A stretch of 64,000 bases of DNA from Candidatus Dojkabacteria bacterium (GTDB taxonomy: Bacteria > Patescibacteria > Dojkabacteria > B142 > JAFGFJ01): NCBI GenBank assembly GCA_016931155.1, contig JAFGFJ010000006.1:124001-188000 (forward strand), read 5' to 3'. Position numbers and translations under genes: made by a program. Below the pieces are notes generated by a model. That model saw only the letters and a list, made by a program, of their open reading frames with translations. It did no database searches and was not told where the DNA came from. Of the stretch, positions 1 through 9,739 are shown piece by piece; within the stretch, counting starts at the first letter, position 1, and every line of letters begins with the position of its first letter.

Positions 1-242
1 TCCGGAGAAATAGCTATGCTGCTTATGGATGGAATGTTTGAAGCAAAAATCGAGACTTCAAACTTGTCTTTCTCAATTGCCTCATAGCCTTCTTTGTCAA
101 TCACATCAAACAATTGTTTCTGCTCCTGGGATTCCACTTTTCTGAAAACAGGGGGATTGAAATATATGTATCCAAGTCCTAAGGCTATTATCTGAAAGAT
201 AAGAAAATGCAGAACTGGAAAATTACTTTTCTTTTTTTCCAT
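1..242 (-). CDS. N-terminus of a membrane-anchored protein, possibly a sugar dehydrogenase-like beta-propeller (partial)
   Basis: An open frame begins with ATG at 242 and runs off the left edge, giving about 80 residues. The start MEKKKSNFPVLHFLIF is a short basic n-region followed by one hydrophobic segment, so the protein should be exported or anchored. The last visible residues, FEVSIFASNIPSISSIAISP, resemble the first blade of PQQ-dependent sugar dehydrogenase/sorbosone dehydrogenase-like propellers, which begin with a phrase like 'F.v.vfa..lp..r.iavsp'. That assignment rests on one short motif and is tentative. It is divergent from the next gene. Confidence 0.6.
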   Translation of the reverse strand, partial: MEKKKSNFPVLHFLIFQIIALGLGYIYFNPPVFRKVESQEQKQLFDVIDKEGYEAIEKDKFEVSIFASNIPSISSIAISP

Positions 243-319
243 GATTGTTTCTTTATTTTAGATAAGCTTCAGCTAATTGGCAAATGACATAAAACAAAAA
301 TATAGTTATACTTGAGCAA

Positions 320-1168
320 ATGAATTTTTTGAGAATAACTGATCCAAATATAGAATTGAAGGAAGGGAATTACTCTATTCCCCTTGGAAAAAGTGTGGAT
401 TTTTTTGACAGTAAAAACAGTTTCGATTTGGAAGGGTATCTTTTTCTTCCAGCAGCTCCAAAAGCTCTTATTGTTTTTCAAGGAGATATTTTTATGTCTG
501 GAACTCATGAATTTTCAATTAAGCTTGGGGAAAGTTTGAAGGAAAGAGAGATAGCATTTCTAACTTATGACAATGCAGGCACTTCTGGGTTTGGAGGAAA
601 AAGCGGGGGATTATTGAGGGACTACCTTCCAGAGCAAATAAATAGAGATTTGCATCAAGCAATATTTTCCGTGAGTTCTTTAGATTTGTTTCAAAAAATC
701 CCCATTTTTGTTGCTGGGTTTACCTATGGATGTATACCGGTTAGTACTTCGTTATATACTTTTTCAGGTATTCTTGAGGGCGCAGTTTTGCTTAGTCCTC
801 CTGAAAATGGAAAGCATTATTATCAAAATTATTTGGAGGGCAAGATAAAAGACAAAATTAAGGTAGATGAAGAAGAAATAACTTTATACGATATTGATGG
901 AAAAGTTTTTGAATTGTCCAGTTTATTTTTTTCTGAGAAAAGAATGTTGATGAACGTGATTCCTCTGGTTGAAAGTGTTTACAGTTTTGTGAGGGACTTC
1001 GACAAAAAGGTAAGGCTAATTTATGCTGGGAATGATGAAATATTGGGAAATCCTCAAATCAGTTCAAAAGATCCGTTTTTCTTGATTAATGGAGCAAGCC
1101 ACGATTTTGCAAACAAGTGGGATGAAATGATTTTAGAAATTATTGATTTTGTAGCTGGACTAAAATAG
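320..1168 (+). CDS. Alpha/beta-hydrolase-like protein with altered nucleophile elbow
   Basis: The 282-residue protein has the order of an alpha/beta hydrolase of the serine aminopeptidase/dienelactone hydrolase type: a beta-strand with LIVFQGD (about 50), a YDNAGTSGFGGKSGG loop after strand 4 (83-97), a nucleophile elbow near 133-137, an acid loop LIYAGNDEIL and a terminal histidine loop NGASHDF. The elbow reads GFTYG, so the usual Ser of GxSxG is Thr135. No signal peptide or membrane helix is seen. The substrate cannot be inferred. It may be a non-catalytic hydrolase fold. It is followed within 32 bases by a codirectional membrane protein. Confidence 0.7.
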   Translation: MNFLRITDPNIELKEGNYSIPLGKSVDFFDSKNSFDLEGYLFLPAAPKALIVFQGDIFMSGTHEFSIKLGESLKEREIAFLTYDNAGTSGFGGKSGGLLRDYLPEQINRDLHQAIFSVSSLDLFQKIPIFVAGFTYGCIPVSTSLYTFSGILEGAVLLSPPENGKHYYQNYLEGKIKDKIKVDEEEITLYDIDGKVFELSSLFFSEKRMLMNVIPLVESVYSFVRDFDKKVRLIYAGNDEILGNPQISSKDPFFLINGASHDFANKWDEMILEIIDFVAGLK

Positions 1169-1169
1169 T

Positions 1170-1185
1170 ATTAGTAAGTACTAAT
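1170..1185 (+). terminator. Short hairpin after the hydrolase gene
   Basis: ATTAGT and ACTAAT form a perfect 6-bp stem with a 4-base loop directly after the stop at 1168. The tail is only weakly T-rich, so this is at best a weak terminator. A TATAAT box follows at 1191-1196, 3 bases before the next ATG. Confidence 0.3.
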
Positions 1186-1199
1186 TTATCTATAATGAA

Positions 1200-1922
1200 A
1201 TGGAAAATAATAACCTTCTAAGAAAAGAACCAAAATCGAATACTTTGACTTTAATAATTCTTGGGATACTTCTACTTGCAACGTGCGTTGGTGCATATTT
1301 TATTTTGAGGATTGTTTTTGAGCCTGAACAAAAGACAAATAATGAGTCTCAGGAAAATAATGAGTCTCAGGAAAATAATGAGTCTCAGGAAAATAATGAG
1401 GAGAGGGACGTTGAAGAACTGGAAGATACAAAAAAGGAGACAGAGGAAGCTAAGAATTTAAATACTGATGGATGTGTACAAAGCACTGCTCCAGAAACCT
1501 GGCAGGAGGTGGATAGTACCTATCTAAGTTATACAGCCTATAGACCGGGGTGGTACTTCAGGATATTTGGAGGAGGTACGACTCTTGGTCTTGATCCAAA
1601 CCCGATTCCGGAAAACAGTGAATATGCCGGAATGTTAACAATAAATAAACTTAGCGGGACAGTGGAATCACAAGTATCAAGTTTTATCTCACATCTTAAG
1701 GGCGGATCTACCAAAACTGAAATAACAGCTGGTTGTAGAGAGTGGGTTATTGTTGAAGGAATTATGCCTGCCAGTGAGCTTTTTGATGAAAAGCAGGTAA
1801 AAGCCGGTTTTACAACTGCGGGTGGTGCTACTTTTCAGGTACTATATATGACTGGTGCAGAGACTTACTCTACACATAAGGCAAAGTTTGACACCCTTAT
1901 AGATGTCATGGTCTTCAAATAG
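1200..1922 (+). CDS. Membrane-anchored extracytoplasmic protein with ESQENN repeats
   Basis: The 240-residue protein has a basic N-terminus, one transmembrane helix at about 18-38 (TLIILGILLLATCVGAYFIL), an acidic linker built from three and a half copies of ESQENN, and a C-terminal globular domain of about 150 residues. The globular part has two cysteines (about 91 and 179) and several aromatic residues, resembling exported 'PsbP-like' beta-sandwich proteins in general style, but I do not recognise a family. The linker would hold the domain away from the membrane. It has no obvious partner: the next gene is convergent, its stop lying 4 bases beyond this one. Confidence 0.75.
   Translation: MENNNLLRKEPKSNTLTLIILGILLLATCVGAYFILRIVFEPEQKTNNESQENNESQENNESQENNEERDVEELEDTKKETEEAKNLNTDGCVQSTAPETWQEVDSTYLSYTAYRPGWYFRIFGGGTTLGLDPNPIPENSEYAGMLTINKLSGTVESQVSSFISHLKGGSTKTEITAGCREWVIVEGIMPASELFDEKQVKAGFTTAGGATFQVLYMTGAETYSTHKAKFDTLIDVMVFK
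1338..1400 (+). repeat. 18-bp tandem repeat inside the preceding CDS
   Basis: The unit AATAATGAGTCTCAGGAA is repeated three and a half times without mismatch, encoding the ESQENN linker. Perfect identity suggests recent expansion and likely length variation between strains. Confidence 0.9.
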
Positions 1923-1925
1923 CAT

Positions 1926-3338
1926 CTACTCTTCTATTTGGATGGCGGAATAATTATCGGTAAGAGGTGAAAGGTTGAAATTATCTCGGAATTTTTTGGA
2001 TGTTTCTATTTCGTTTCTATCAACGATTATCTGCTTCATTACTTTTTTAGACTCGTCACTTTTTAGATCGTTGAGGGGAATTGTTTCTGATTCATTTTTG
2101 AGAGTATATAGGTAGAAAACTCTGTGCAATTCTTTATCTGTGGCAAAGATCTGATTTGTGTTTTCAAATGATTGAATACCCTTGGGTAGAGTTGTTAGAT
2201 TCATGACAATTACAACTGCCTGAAGTGTAAAATATGCAAGAAAAAGAAATCCAATAGACTTCGAAAAGATATTTTTTGTATCATCTAAAATTCCGGCTAA
2301 CTCTTTTGAGATATACATTATTAGAAATGGATAGGCAGGAATAACATACCAGCTGATTTTTGTCTGCAAGAGAGAAAATACGAAGATAATGCAAAGACCA
2401 ATAACTGACTCGTGAGTGATTTTGAATCTGGTTAGAACAAGGAGTAAAAGAGTGGGTAAAAGTATTCCACTGATTCTGGGGTCAAGAAGCTGTTGCAGAT
2501 AAAACCATATTGGCTGTGAATGACCTTCCAGCACGGATCCTGCTCTGCCAATCTGGTGATAAAGCAAATATTCGTACAAAAAATCATCTCCAAAATGGAA
2601 AAACATATAAATATGCCAGGGAAGAATTATCAAAAGACAGACAATTGCCGGATAAAGAAAAATTTTGGCAGACTCAATAGTGGGTATCTCTTTTTTCTTT
2701 ATTGAAAAAAAAACTTTTATTGCGAGAAAGAAGATAGGCAAAAAACCGAATATGCCCTTTGTCAATATAGCAAGTGCGGAAAAAACTCCAATACAAACAA
2801 GATTTGGTATTTTTTTATAATCCCCAAACAGTCCCTCGAGAGTGAAATATCCCAGGACAATAAAAAACAACTGCAGTATGTCGCTGTCAGTAGAACGGAA
2901 ATTATGAGTTGCAAAGACGCCTGCTGGACAGAATAAATATAGAGCAGGAATGGAAAGAAAAACAAGAATAGATAAATTTGCCGAAATCAGGGATGTCTTT
3001 TTTTTCAAAAATGCCCAGCATAAATATATTATTGATAAAGCAAAGAAGCCACTTATAGCCCTAAGATAGAGAATCATTGATTCCATATTTGCCTGATCAA
3101 AAACATTGTAAACAGCAATCCCCAGGAAATAAAACAGCGGTGGTTTCTCCCAGAAAAAGCTATTTGAGTATTTGAGGTTCCACCAGTCAGAGGATTTTGC
3201 CGATTCAATTATTACACCAATATTTGTAGCCTCATCCCAAAACTGAATGTCAGCTTTACAAAGATTGCAAAAAAGGAAAACGAGAATTACTATAAACAAA
3301 ATTATTGTAAATAGTGGTGAAATTAAAACTTTTTTCAT
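1926..3338 (-). CDS. ArnT/PMT-type membrane glycosyltransferase (GT39-like)
   Basis: The 470-residue protein has about ten hydrophobic segments and the hallmark N-terminal loop of the ArnT/dolichyl-phosphate-mannose mannosyltransferase superfamily: an acidic FWDEA motif (about 34-38) followed by a FWEKPPLFYFLG segment. In this family the Asp/Glu in the first extracytoplasmic loop is catalytic and a polyprenyl-phosphate sugar is the donor. It probably glycosylates a lipid or protein at the outer face of the membrane. The C-terminal 80 residues are soluble. It is convergent with the preceding gene and divergent from the next. The acceptor is unknown. Confidence 0.8.
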   Translation of the reverse strand: MKKVLISPLFTIILFIVILVFLFCNLCKADIQFWDEATNIGVIIESAKSSDWWNLKYSNSFFWEKPPLFYFLGIAVYNVFDQANMESMILYLRAISGFFALSIIYLCWAFLKKKTSLISANLSILVFLSIPALYLFCPAGVFATHNFRSTDSDILQLFFIVLGYFTLEGLFGDYKKIPNLVCIGVFSALAILTKGIFGFLPIFFLAIKVFFSIKKKEIPTIESAKIFLYPAIVCLLIILPWHIYMFFHFGDDFLYEYLLYHQIGRAGSVLEGHSQPIWFYLQQLLDPRISGILLPTLLLLVLTRFKITHESVIGLCIIFVFSLLQTKISWYVIPAYPFLIMYISKELAGILDDTKNIFSKSIGFLFLAYFTLQAVVIVMNLTTLPKGIQSFENTNQIFATDKELHRVFYLYTLKNESETIPLNDLKSDESKKVMKQIIVDRNEIETSKKFRDNFNLSPLTDNYSAIQIEE

Positions 3339-3431
3339 GTATAAATTTGTATTGGAAATTATCCTTTACTAAAAAAAGATTAACAAGTGAAATAAATTTC
3401 TACCTGCATCGAAGATATATAAAAGGGAAAA

Positions 3432-5558
3432 ATGATAGGTTTTTTTGGGCTAACATTTGAGGGTGTCTTTATAATTCTGGGACTCACAGTAGTTCTTTTT
3501 GTCGTTGTGAATTTAGCCTCACTTTTGAGATTTATTCTGAGGAAAAAGGGTAAGATTGTTAGAACAGAAGGTGTAAAACCCAGCAAAAAAGTAAAGAAAC
3601 CGATTCTGAGTCATTTTAGCAAAGGGGTGATAAAGCTAAAGGGGATTATGCCTAAGCCCATAAAGGTAGTTTTAAAAGGACTTTACAGCATACGTTTAAT
3701 CTTTTTCGATCTTATACTTATCGCATTTTCAATTTTTCTTTTCAACGATTTGTTTGTTCGTGCACCAGGTGTAAATTTCCACAACCCGGATATGAATTCT
3801 TATTGGAATGACCAGAATGCTGCTTTTGTGATTCAGTTTGATAGAGTTTACGATGAAGAGAAAATTATTCCACAGATTTACCCGGAAATAGCTGGAGAGT
3901 GGAAACATGAACATCTTATGTTCCCGTTTTTAAAAAGGAAACTCGCTTTTTATCCTGAAGAGTCAATTCTGCCTGGTAATAATATTACTATCTATATTGG
4001 AGAAATAAAGGGTCTTTACCAAACCGATCCTACATGGGATAAAGTTATCGATTTAAAATCACCAGGAATACCGGAAATAGTCTCTACTTATCCTGAAAAT
4101 GAGGGTTGCGATTTTGGAGTAAATGAAAAAATAGAAATAAAATTGAGCAGCCAGGATGGAAATTTTATGGACTGGGATTTTGATATCGAACCTGCGGCGG
4201 ATTTTCAGGTAGTAAGAAACAATTCGGATAGAGTTTTTATTGAGTTTATAAAACCGCTTGCCCAAAGTACTACTTACAAGCTCACTACGAAAAAAACCCC
4301 TCAAAGTTACAGTATTGAGACAGGAGATGTGCTTATTCAGGAAGAAACAATGGAGGAAGAAGACCTTTCTTTTACAACTATTAAGGCTCCAACAATCTCA
4401 AATATTGAACCTGTTGGAGACGGGGTACTTGTAGATTCAGCGATAAAAATAAAATTTGACTTTGATATGGTTAGAGAGGATGTTGAGTCAAATATTTCAA
4501 TTGAACCATCTGTTGAGTATACGATTAGCTGGGAAGATGGAGCAACAATAATACTCAAGCCTGTTCTACCTTTGGAGAAAGAAAAGGATTATACAGTCAA
4601 ACTCCCCTCAGGTTTGAAGAATTTAAAAGGGGGAGTAAGTGAAATTGAGGTTGCTCATTCGTTTAGGACGGTTGGGGTTGTAAGGGTAGCCTCTACCTCT
4701 CCTTCAGCTAATGCCACAGGAAGGGACGTGAATGTAAATATCAGTATCACATTTAATCAGCAGGTTGATAAAGCTAGTGCTCAATCGAAGTTTTCAATTA
4801 CTCCCGCTGTTGGGGGTGCATTTTCCTGGAATGGAAATACAATGGTATTCAATCCGACAGCTTCATTAGCGTATACTACTCCGTATACGGTAAATATTGC
4901 AAAAGGGGTAAAAACAGTGCATGGTATTGACAGCAATAGTGATTACTCGTTTAAATTTACGACTAAATCACAAATCTTTGAGCTAAATACAATAATTGTT
5001 ACACAGCCATACAGGTATTCCTGTAATCTCACGGCTTCAAGAATAGCATTGAACTATAAGGGTGTAAATGTTTCAGTTGACACACTTTATTCACAAATTG
5101 TAAAAGATACAACTCCATACGATGAGGCAACTAATACCTGGGGAAACCCAAATTCGGGCTACGTTGGAAGTATAACTGGAAATCCAAAAGGTTATGGTGT
5201 TTATTGGGGACCTATTAGAAATCTCATTAGTAGCTATCGTCCTGCAGAAACTCATACTGGATGGAATAGAACAGCTCTTCTTCAGGAAGTACAGAATAAT
5301 AATCCTGTAATTATTTGGGCACATAATGCTTATGCTGGCTCAGGTGCAGATATCTCCTGGAATCTACCAGGTGGTGGAAGGGTATATGCTGTTAAAGGAA
5401 TGCATTCCTTTGTTGTTAGAGGTTATATTGGAGAGCTTGAGAATCCCACAAATATTATTCTTGTCGATCCCGCTGGAAGGGGGAGGTGGGTTATCTCCAC
5501 TTCGTATTTTGATTCTCTATGGAATGTTTTTGGGAGGGCGGCAGTTGTTGTTAAGTAA
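3432..5558 (+). CDS. Surface protein with Ig-like domains and a C39-like papain-fold domain
   Basis: The 708-residue protein has two N-terminal membrane segments (about 5-35 and 88-108), then an extracytoplasmic region with at least two SbsA-type Ig-like (Big_5) domains, recognisable by phrases such as STSPSANATGRDVNV and ISITFNQQVDKASAQSKF. The last ~190 residues resemble Peptidase_C39_2: Cys531 in YSCNLTASRIAL, His658 in GMHSFVVRGY and a following DPAG segment, matching the Cys/His/Asp order of that fold. It may cleave proteins or peptidoglycan-linked peptides at the cell surface. The GP residues that usually follow the catalytic Cys are absent (CNLT), so activity is not assured. Confidence 0.75.
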   Translation: MIGFFGLTFEGVFIILGLTVVLFVVVNLASLLRFILRKKGKIVRTEGVKPSKKVKKPILSHFSKGVIKLKGIMPKPIKVVLKGLYSIRLIFFDLILIAFSIFLFNDLFVRAPGVNFHNPDMNSYWNDQNAAFVIQFDRVYDEEKIIPQIYPEIAGEWKHEHLMFPFLKRKLAFYPEESILPGNNITIYIGEIKGLYQTDPTWDKVIDLKSPGIPEIVSTYPENEGCDFGVNEKIEIKLSSQDGNFMDWDFDIEPAADFQVVRNNSDRVFIEFIKPLAQSTTYKLTTKKTPQSYSIETGDVLIQEETMEEEDLSFTTIKAPTISNIEPVGDGVLVDSAIKIKFDFDMVREDVESNISIEPSVEYTISWEDGATIILKPVLPLEKEKDYTVKLPSGLKNLKGGVSEIEVAHSFRTVGVVRVASTSPSANATGRDVNVNISITFNQQVDKASAQSKFSITPAVGGAFSWNGNTMVFNPTASLAYTTPYTVNIAKGVKTVHGIDSNSDYSFKFTTKSQIFELNTIIVTQPYRYSCNLTASRIALNYKGVNVSVDTLYSQIVKDTTPYDEATNTWGNPNSGYVGSITGNPKGYGVYWGPIRNLISSYRPAETHTGWNRTALLQEVQNNNPVIIWAHNAYAGSGADISWNLPGGGRVYAVKGMHSFVVRGYIGELENPTNIILVDPAGRGRWVISTSYFDSLWNVFGRAAVVVK

Positions 5559-5590
5559 GTAATACCTATTATATGTAGATCTGGGGTGTG

Positions 5591-8530
5591 CTATTTACTT
5601 ATTGCTGCCTGATACCTGTTATGAGCTTCAAATGAGGTGAGATATAAAATGGGGCCAGCGTCATCTGCATATTTATATTTTCCTGATTCTTCTAGCAGAC
5701 TGATCATAACAGGTTTATCAATTGTTCTGAACCAGTGCGGATGGCTCATATATGTGAGAACTTGCGGATCTGTCAAATAACCTTTTCCGGTTTGCATGTT
5801 CAAGTTAAGTCGTCTTATCAGCTCACTGGCAGTTCTATTTGTTGAATCTGCTCCATTGTTTGGGTATTCCCATATATTTATAAGAGGTTGCGGATAAGGT
5901 GCATTCTGATTTGAAAAAGAAGGCTTATATGGCTTTGTTGTCGGGGTGAGATCCCAATTTCTTAACTGTGCGTTTGGTCCATAAGGTTCTTTGAAATCAT
6001 TTCCACTTGAGTCATAGATAAAACCTGCAGCACTTAAGGCTCTTAAATTATCCAGATCAAGAAACCAGCCTCCAGCACGATAACCTTTTGGCTCAGGAAG
6101 TCCTTTTTGTTTGAAAATGTCTTTTGCCCATCTCAGTAACTGGAGGAACTCATCATAATTATAGGCCGAAGTAAGTACGTCATGACCTTCTTCTCTGCCT
6201 CCCCAACGTGGTTCTGTTTTTGGAGTAAGGCCTGCTGTACTAACCATATCATAGTGCATATGGAGGTGAAGACCGATCTCGTCTCCTGCCTTTTCCCTAT
6301 CCTTTACCCAATTTGTCATTTGATTAGCATGTGCGACTGAAATCCCAGAATTTGTGTATATTCTCGGATTGAAAAAATGAGTCATGGGTATTTTGTATTT
6401 ATCTGAGATTGCGGTCATATCGTTCCAGTATTCCTCTTTTAGTCCGTAACCTTCCCAGTCTATTGTCCATGTCATAAAAAGAGGTGCAGAGTAGCGAATT
6501 CCAGTAAGATTTGATTTTATTTCGGTTATTTTATCGGAAGGTGTTCCAACCAGGAATTTTGTAGCTTCAGTCTGGAAATTATATGCGTCAGGGCTGGAGA
6601 TGTTGATTCTTATCATTATGTAATAATCGCCGTAGGCCAATCCTTTAAGAGGGATCTGAGTGCTCGACATTCTTTCAGGATTCCAGACAATCAACTCCTT
6701 CAATATGGCATCATTCTCATTGCTATAGGGCAGCGGATAAATTTCATAACTAACAGAGTCAGACTCATTTATGATTTCTGGAAGAGTAAAATTTACAGTC
6801 ACATTCTCACCATCGATATGCCAGAACCGGTCAATTTTCATCTCGAACGGAATATGATTAACTTCAGAAATCTGAAAAGCCAGCCTGGAGAAAGGTCTCT
6901 GTGGATAGCTTGATTCAAAGTCGAATGACTCATCAAGAAGATCACCGAAGAAGAGTGAATATCCTCCATTCATATAATTCAAGTCTGCCTCCTCGAAAAG
7001 CCTAAAAGAGAGTTTTGTGTTATCTGCGTTTAGATTTTGAACGGAAAACTCTATAGGAAAATATTTTTCTCCATTCCAGTAAAGCAAGAATAAATCAGCT
7101 CCATCAGTTCTGCTCATTTTCTGATCTACGAAAAGATTGTGATCCATTTCAATTTCAATCCAATTATCCTTTTTTACTATGGTAGGGAAGTTATTACTGT
7201 TATCTGCTTTGTGAAAACTTATATCTATTTTGTACGGGTATTGTTCTGAATACCAATAATTTGGCATAGGCTTTTCAACAGCAGGAAGAAGTATTGTGGC
7301 AACTTCATCCGAACCTTTGGTAAACGGTTCTTCACTTTTTTTCAAGTTCAAAAAACTTATTCCAAGTATAAGACTTACCGCAACAATAAAAATTAGAACA
7401 GAAGTATTACGTATAGTTCCTGCTGGAAGCGATTTCAGGAGTTTTGTAAAATTAATACTTATAATTACAGCGAGTACTGTACTCAGGATATATTCTACAA
7501 AAATTACAAACACACTTGAGGTCTTTGGAATATTAAAAAATGCCAGGATGAATAGAAGGAAGGTATGTATAACCCAGATTCCGAAACCGTTTGAAGAAAT
7601 TTTACTGAAAACAGGTACGCTAAGATAAAGATTGGTTATCGGTTTTGCAAAAATTGATATTTTTTGTACAAAGATCAGAACCATCCCTACCCAGGTAATT
7701 CCTATTGTCAAAAAAGAAAGACTAGGTGGCCATCGTTGAAAAAGAATATCTCCACCTCCAACAAAAAACGAGACAATTACAATAACTAGCATTATGATCA
7801 TAAAAAATGCTTGTCTCATAAGCTCCATTTTATCTTCTTTTCTGTCGGAAATAATAAGCCCCCAGTACATCCCAAATAGATAAACAAGGCTATACTGGAA
7901 AACTGGGAATCTGTATATACCTGAATCTGTGCTCCCATAAAAAAGGCTCCCCAGAGCATTGAGGTTTGGGGGAAGTTTCAGGGTATTTACGAGTATTTCT
8001 CCGATGATGAATAATAGGAAGGCAACAACCAACAAAATCAGCGGATTTTTAACAATATTTCTTATCTGTTTCGGGAAGAGGAGTAGAAATAAAGTAAAAA
8101 GAATAAATGGTAAAATAAATTCTGTGTACCCTGGGACTTCAATCAGGAGTAGTATTTTTGTAATGATTCTTAGACCTGCTTCTGCTCCCTGTGTATCTAT
8201 GAAATTATTTATTTTGTCAAAAGAGGCTGTGAAAGCAAGAAAGTAATATCCAATAAACAGGACAGCCATTCTCCTGACAAGTTTTCCTTTATCTATTTCT
8301 TCTGAATTAAGCTTATGAAGATAAACCAGATAAACAACTGCTCCTGAAATAAATAGAAAAGTTGTGAAAGAAACAGTATTTATCCAGTTCTTGGTAAAAA
8401 GAAGAAGATCACTATTACCTGAATAGAAAAATGAAACAATGTGAGCAAAAAACATAAGGAAAATTGCAAAAAGCCTTGCAATATCCAGGGCATGATTACG
8501 TTCTGGTTTTTCGTCACTTCTGAAACGCAT
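5591..8530 (-). CDS. Acyltransferase-3 membrane domain fused to a polysaccharide deacetylase-like domain
   Basis: The 979-residue protein starts with an acyltransferase-3 family domain: the motif HALDIARLFAIFLMFFAH provides the conserved RxxA...H pattern and about ten transmembrane helices follow to residue ~400. A beta-rich linker region of roughly 270 residues comes next, then a C-terminal domain like NodB polysaccharide deacetylases: TWTIDWEG (metal-binding Asp region), HLHMHYD, GYRAGGWFLDLDNLRAL and a late SHPHW. The architecture predicts one protein that both acylates and deacetylates (or binds) a surface glycan. It is codirectional with the small membrane gene at 8583-8843, which lies upstream. 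Confidence 0.8.
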   Translation of the reverse strand: MRFRSDEKPERNHALDIARLFAIFLMFFAHIVSFFYSGNSDLLLFTKNWINTVSFTTFLFISGAVVYLVYLHKLNSEEIDKGKLVRRMAVLFIGYYFLAFTASFDKINNFIDTQGAEAGLRIITKILLLIEVPGYTEFILPFILFTLFLLLFPKQIRNIVKNPLILLVVAFLLFIIGEILVNTLKLPPNLNALGSLFYGSTDSGIYRFPVFQYSLVYLFGMYWGLIISDRKEDKMELMRQAFFMIIMLVIVIVSFFVGGGDILFQRWPPSLSFLTIGITWVGMVLIFVQKISIFAKPITNLYLSVPVFSKISSNGFGIWVIHTFLLFILAFFNIPKTSSVFVIFVEYILSTVLAVIISINFTKLLKSLPAGTIRNTSVLIFIVAVSLILGISFLNLKKSEEPFTKGSDEVATILLPAVEKPMPNYWYSEQYPYKIDISFHKADNSNNFPTIVKKDNWIEIEMDHNLFVDQKMSRTDGADLFLLYWNGEKYFPIEFSVQNLNADNTKLSFRLFEEADLNYMNGGYSLFFGDLLDESFDFESSYPQRPFSRLAFQISEVNHIPFEMKIDRFWHIDGENVTVNFTLPEIINESDSVSYEIYPLPYSNENDAILKELIVWNPERMSSTQIPLKGLAYGDYYIMIRINISSPDAYNFQTEATKFLVGTPSDKITEIKSNLTGIRYSAPLFMTWTIDWEGYGLKEEYWNDMTAISDKYKIPMTHFFNPRIYTNSGISVAHANQMTNWVKDREKAGDEIGLHLHMHYDMVSTAGLTPKTEPRWGGREEGHDVLTSAYNYDEFLQLLRWAKDIFKQKGLPEPKGYRAGGWFLDLDNLRALSAAGFIYDSSGNDFKEPYGPNAQLRNWDLTPTTKPYKPSFSNQNAPYPQPLINIWEYPNNGADSTNRTASELIRRLNLNMQTGKGYLTDPQVLTYMSHPHWFRTIDKPVMISLLEESGKYKYADDAGPILYLTSFEAHNRYQAAISK

Positions 8531-8582
8531 AATTGATTATAGCGGAATAAGCAACAAGACGTATATTGACTTTATTTCTTCC

Positions 8583-8843
8583 CTATTTTTTTACAGCAGC
8601 AAGTATTGCCAGAAAAATTACTGCTCCAAGCACTGATATCAATAGGCTGACAAGATTAAAGTCAGTGAAAGCAGTGAGGATAATTTTGCCTTCTGTGAAG
8701 AATGTTACAACAAGTCCTCCAATGAGGGATCCTATCATTCCTATAAGTATATTTGTGATACAGCCCGTCTGACCTTTTCCAGTAAGGGTATTTGCAATCC
8801 AGCCCACAATGGCACCGAGAAAAATCCAAGTGAGAAGTTCCAT
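8583..8843 (-). CDS. GlsB/YeaQ/YmgE-type small membrane protein
   Basis: This 86-residue protein has three hydrophobic segments and the glycine-rich pattern of transglycosylase-associated (GlsB/YeaQ) proteins: WIFLGAIVGWIANTLTGKG, then ILIGMIGSLIGGLVVTFF. Family members are linked to stress response, but the biochemical role is not known. It lies 52 bases upstream of the acyltransferase fusion and could be cotranscribed. Confidence 0.85.
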   Translation of the reverse strand: MELLTWIFLGAIVGWIANTLTGKGQTGCITNILIGMIGSLIGGLVVTFFTEGKIILTAFTDFNLVSLLISVLGAVIFLAILAAVKK

Positions 8844-8910
8844 GGAATTGAGATAAAAAATTATTCTAAATTGTAAAGCCAGGTCATGTAAATCTCAAGG
8901 GTAGTCAAGA

Positions 8911-9717
8911 TTAAGCAGCAGGTTTTTGTTGAATTGCAGGGTATCTTCCACAATTGAATACCTCTGATTCTGGGAATATTCTTCTGATTTGATCTAATAT
9001 CCAATACACTTTATTACTTACTTCCTCAGGGTACGGATTGAAGTAAAGTAAATCAATAACCTTGGTAACCCTTATATTGAGATTGTTTAAGCCAGAAAAT
9101 TCAAGAGGGCAGTTTTCCTCCAGATATATGTATTGCATGAAAAGAGCTACCAATTCTGAAGGGCAATAATCTTCCTCTGACTGACTATCTGGTTTCTCAA
9201 ACTTCATATGTTGTTTATTTGAACAGTGCTTATTATCATAAACAAAATCAATTCCACATTCTTTACAAACAATGTGAGTGGCTTCTTCGACTCCTATTAG
9301 TATTGGTATTACTTCCGGATCTTTTGCAGTATGTTTATAATTCCCATAGATCCCCGGCAGGTAATACGTTGATGATTCTTCTGTCTGATTCCCCACAAGT
9401 TTTAGTCCTCTTAAGTGACTAGACTGGTTTGGAATTTGAATAAAATAATGCGTATTGCCCAATCTATCTTCATAAGTTCCAGCCCTAACTAGAGGAAAGT
9501 CTTGTATGCCTCTGCACCCTAAATTGTTTACCAATTGCATTTTCATGCCGGGACTGCAAAGAGTATCTAATACTTTCAAAGTCCAGATGATGCCTTCGAT
9601 TATTCCGTTATCGATTTCCGGACTGGAGGACTCCACAAAAAGAGAGGTGTCTAGCATTTTGTGACTTAGGCTACCTCTTATACCCTCAATAAGGTTATCA
9701 TCGCAAAGGTCTTTCAT
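8911..9717 (-). CDS. Hypothetical soluble protein with a cysteine/histidine cluster
   Basis: The 268-residue protein has no signal peptide or membrane helix. Residues around 145-170 read GVEEATHIVCKECG followed by a spaced C and H, giving an EExxH motif next to a CxxC pair. Similar EExxH segments occur in metal-binding proteins, so a metal site is plausible but unproven. The N-terminal half carries an alpha/beta pattern. I do not recognise the family. A perfect palindrome lies just upstream of its start, suggesting regulation by a dimeric repressor. Confidence 0.65.
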   Translation of the reverse strand: MKDLCDDNLIEGIRGSLSHKMLDTSLFVESSSPEIDNGIIEGIIWTLKVLDTLCSPGMKMQLVNNLGCRGIQDFPLVRAGTYEDRLGNTHYFIQIPNQSSHLRGLKLVGNQTEESSTYYLPGIYGNYKHTAKDPEVIPILIGVEEATHIVCKECGIDFVYDNKHCSNKQHMKFEKPDSQSEEDYCPSELVALFMQYIYLEENCPLEFSGLNNLNIRVTKVIDLLYFNPYPEEVSNKVYWILDQIRRIFPESEVFNCGRYPAIQQKPAA

Positions 9718-9739
9718 GACTAAACGAAAAAATTGAATG

